From Ancylostoma caninum (Eukaryota > Nematoda > Chromadorea > Rhabditida > Ancylostomatidae), in the NCBI GenBank assembly GCA_037903475.1, contig JBAJFG010000433.1, positions 434,001 through 498,000 on the forward strand: a DNA stretch of 64,000 nt, written 5' to 3'. Positions 62,231 to 64,000 of the stretch are shown piece by piece. The translations under genes and the position numbers were made by a program. The first letter of the stretch is position 1, and every line of letters starts with the position of its first letter. The notes under the pieces are model-generated. The model did not search any database, was not told the origin of the DNA, and worked only from the letters and a program-made list of their open reading frames with translations.

Positions 62231-62465
62231 TCCTGATAGTGGTGGAACACTTCCTGTCAGCAAACAGCGCCGGGACTCATGAGTTTCCCTTCGAAGGATC
62301 CATGCTCAAATCCCTCCCATTCATCCAGAATCATTTTCTCTAGTAAAATGAGATATATGTATTTTGGTATGATCACTGTTTACCAAGGGTTTTTACCATA
62401 AGTTGTTATTTCCAACCGAGGCTAGTCGCCCCGATAAGGGAAGTACCCATTATTACCATGGTATA

Positions 62466-62695
62466 GGGCAATTTATACTAGCTGACTGCGTCAGTTGCGC
62501 GTCAGACGCACGCATCTATTTGCGAAGGATTTTCCATGAAGACTGGTCATCGCGGCATGCACATCTTCAATGAAGAGAACGCACGGCAGCCGTGAAGACG
62601 TAAACGCCTGAGCTGCGACTGCGATGCGAATTGGCCCTATTTTTTATCATATAGACGCACACGCGTCAGTCGCACGCATTCAGTATAAATTGCCC
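62466..62695. mobile_element. Harbinger/Tourist-like MITE, copy 2
   Basis: The ends GGGCAATTTATAC and GTATAAATTGCCC match copy 1 at 28358-28600, and the interior follows it throughout (TTTCCATGAAGA, GCTGCGACTGCGATGCGA, CAGTCGCACGC). Length is 230 bases. The flanking bases are less clearly duplicated than in copy 1. Confidence 0.85.
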
Positions 62696-64000
62696 TTATC
62701 TAGTGCAATTCCGGGCCTATATGCATAATTGAAAGTATGAGTAATCTCATACCCATGGTGGTTATAGACAACATTAAGTGTGGATAAACATGCTGATGGG
62801 TGCTAGGTAAAGAGTAAATTACTGTACGTTGACATGTTTAAGACGGATAATCTCAATGATGCGCCGGGGCCTAGAACATCACATAGATCATTACCTTCTC
62901 AGAAACGTTCACAATCCTTCCAGTGGAGGTTACTGCTCGGGTAAAAGTAAAACTTTCTTGTTTTCCAACCGTTGCCTCATTATATTAGCCACATACTATT
63001 AAGTCCGTGTAGTTGTGTTACTTTTTCTACAATGGACGTCAATGGTGGTGGCCCATTCACGGCCTCGAGAAGGACGCAGCGCGACCGTGCCGCGCGCGCA
63101 GGAATAGATGTCGTCAGGCGCCGGAATGCTGTTTCCAGGCGCCTATGTTCCCGGCTTGGTGGAGAATCCTTAAGAACTGGTGAAAAAGCCGCTAGAAATA
63201 GGACAAGCAGCAGAAAACATAGGTTACGGTGCGCGCGACGAGGTTGCGCGGCGTCATTGTCGAGGCCGCGGATGGGCCACCGCCACTGACGTCCACTGTA
63301 TGTCTGCGAACACAATTTTCCTTTTTCCGCCCCATAAACTCGAACTACAATTTTTACCAGGGTTGAGATTCATAAGACGTTAACCACACGAACCAACAAC
63401 GGTTAGCGTGACAGGCTATTCCATAGCTACATAGTGTACCAAGTAACACTTTGCATAGACAGGTCATTTCACATGATGAACACGAATCTCGCTTCTGTTT
63501 CGTGCCACATTGTACCACTGCTGTAATGATACGGTAGGATTACTGTAGAAATTCAGAGGATAGGATATTATTTTGGCAAGAAAGTGGCAATGACATGCTT
63601 TAATATATAAATATACAAATTACAATTCGATCTCATTGACTTCGATTCTTATTGTCCTTAGGATGTTGCTATCTGGAAGCTCCAACATAGATCCTTTAGT
63701 ATGACTCTTTTTCAAACCTCTTCATTTTCATTTCTGGCTTTCTGTTTGGTTTTTTCCTTTTTCTTTGGCTTCATTTTACCCCTATCTGCTTGCACGTAAG
63801 TTAAAAAGTAGTGAAAATTCAGAAAATAGGTCATGCCTACTACCAGCACATTAGTAGAGCTGTGGCTTGTTGATGGTAGGCATCAGAAATGTCCATAAAT
63901 TACGCTAATTTATGGAATAACAGCGCTATGAACTCCACTAGCATCGTAAAAAACGCGACTCTGATAACGCTCCCGGCTACCGGTCCCCTACCCCCTCCTT
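62696..64000. other. Right edge; GC-rich patch with overlapping frames, no gene named
   Basis: At 62980-63315 a GC-rich patch carries long frames on both strands. The minus-strand frame includes a hydrophobic run (FLLLVLFLAAF) after a basic segment, as in a type II membrane anchor, and the plus-strand frame is arginine-rich. Neither has confirmed splice partners. The rest is AT-rich and shows nothing I recognise. Confidence 0.4.

Noticed and set aside
62972..63315. Overlapping long frames on both strands in a GC-rich patch
   Set aside because: GC-rich sequence lowers stop-codon frequency in all frames. The hydrophobic run is suggestive, but no splice partner or family match was found, so I did not call a gene.
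1..64000. CRISPR array, bacterial operon or viral genome
   Set aside because: No regularly spaced identical repeats, no compact same-strand gene runs, and clear spliced nematode genes throughout.

Overview
The window is eukaryotic and looks like a rhabditid (clade V) nematode, probably of the large-genome strongylid kind. The evidence is three multi-exon genes whose exons join in phase across GT...AG introns with TTTCAG-type acceptors, a ZP-domain cuticlin-like protein, a menorin/FAM151 protein, base composition near 60% A+T, AATAAA signals, and many small DNA transposons. Introns are long (up to 6.3 kb) and gene density is low. There is no bacterial operon, CRISPR array, rRNA gene or functional-looking tRNA gene.

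Layout, left to right. 1-4.66 kb: no gene recognised. 4.66-21.1 kb (+): the last five coding exons of a divergent synaptotagmin (end of C2A plus a full C2B); its introns hold simple repeats, three families of degenerate tandem repeats, and a cluster of three CRE-like sites. 21.1-31.1 kb: intergenic, with a TIR element carrying tRNA-derived SINE units, two adjacent CAGGGTG-ended elements, a Harbinger/Tourist-like MITE, a broken Penelope-like reverse transcriptase, and several coding-looking minus-strand stretches I cannot name. 31.1-35.7 kb (+): eleven exons of a ZP-domain cuticlin-like type I membrane protein (first exon not found), with a mariner-sized element in its largest intron. 36.3-37.3 kb: second, truncated copy of the SINE-bearing element. 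38.5 kb (+): a possible 69-residue membrane protein gene. 40.9-48.6 kb (-): a complete eight-exon menorin/FAM151 gene with signal peptide. Its stop codon lies inside one arm of a 0.47 kb near-perfect inverted repeat. 48.6-64 kb: mostly gene-poor, with a possible two-exon gene fragment near 57.7-58.3 kb, a hAT-like MITE with a clear target-site duplication, and a second Harbinger-like MITE.

The three recognised genes do not form one pathway that the sequence shows. In C. elegans menorin acts in skin to pattern sensory dendrites and cuticlin-like ZP proteins sit in the apical matrix, so both plausibly act at the epidermal surface. The synaptotagmin is a vesicle or membrane trafficking protein. 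The observations I rate highest are the foldback at the menorin 3' end, the composite SINE-in-MITE element present twice, and the recurring ATCGAT/TTGAT motifs in introns of the two plus-strand genes.
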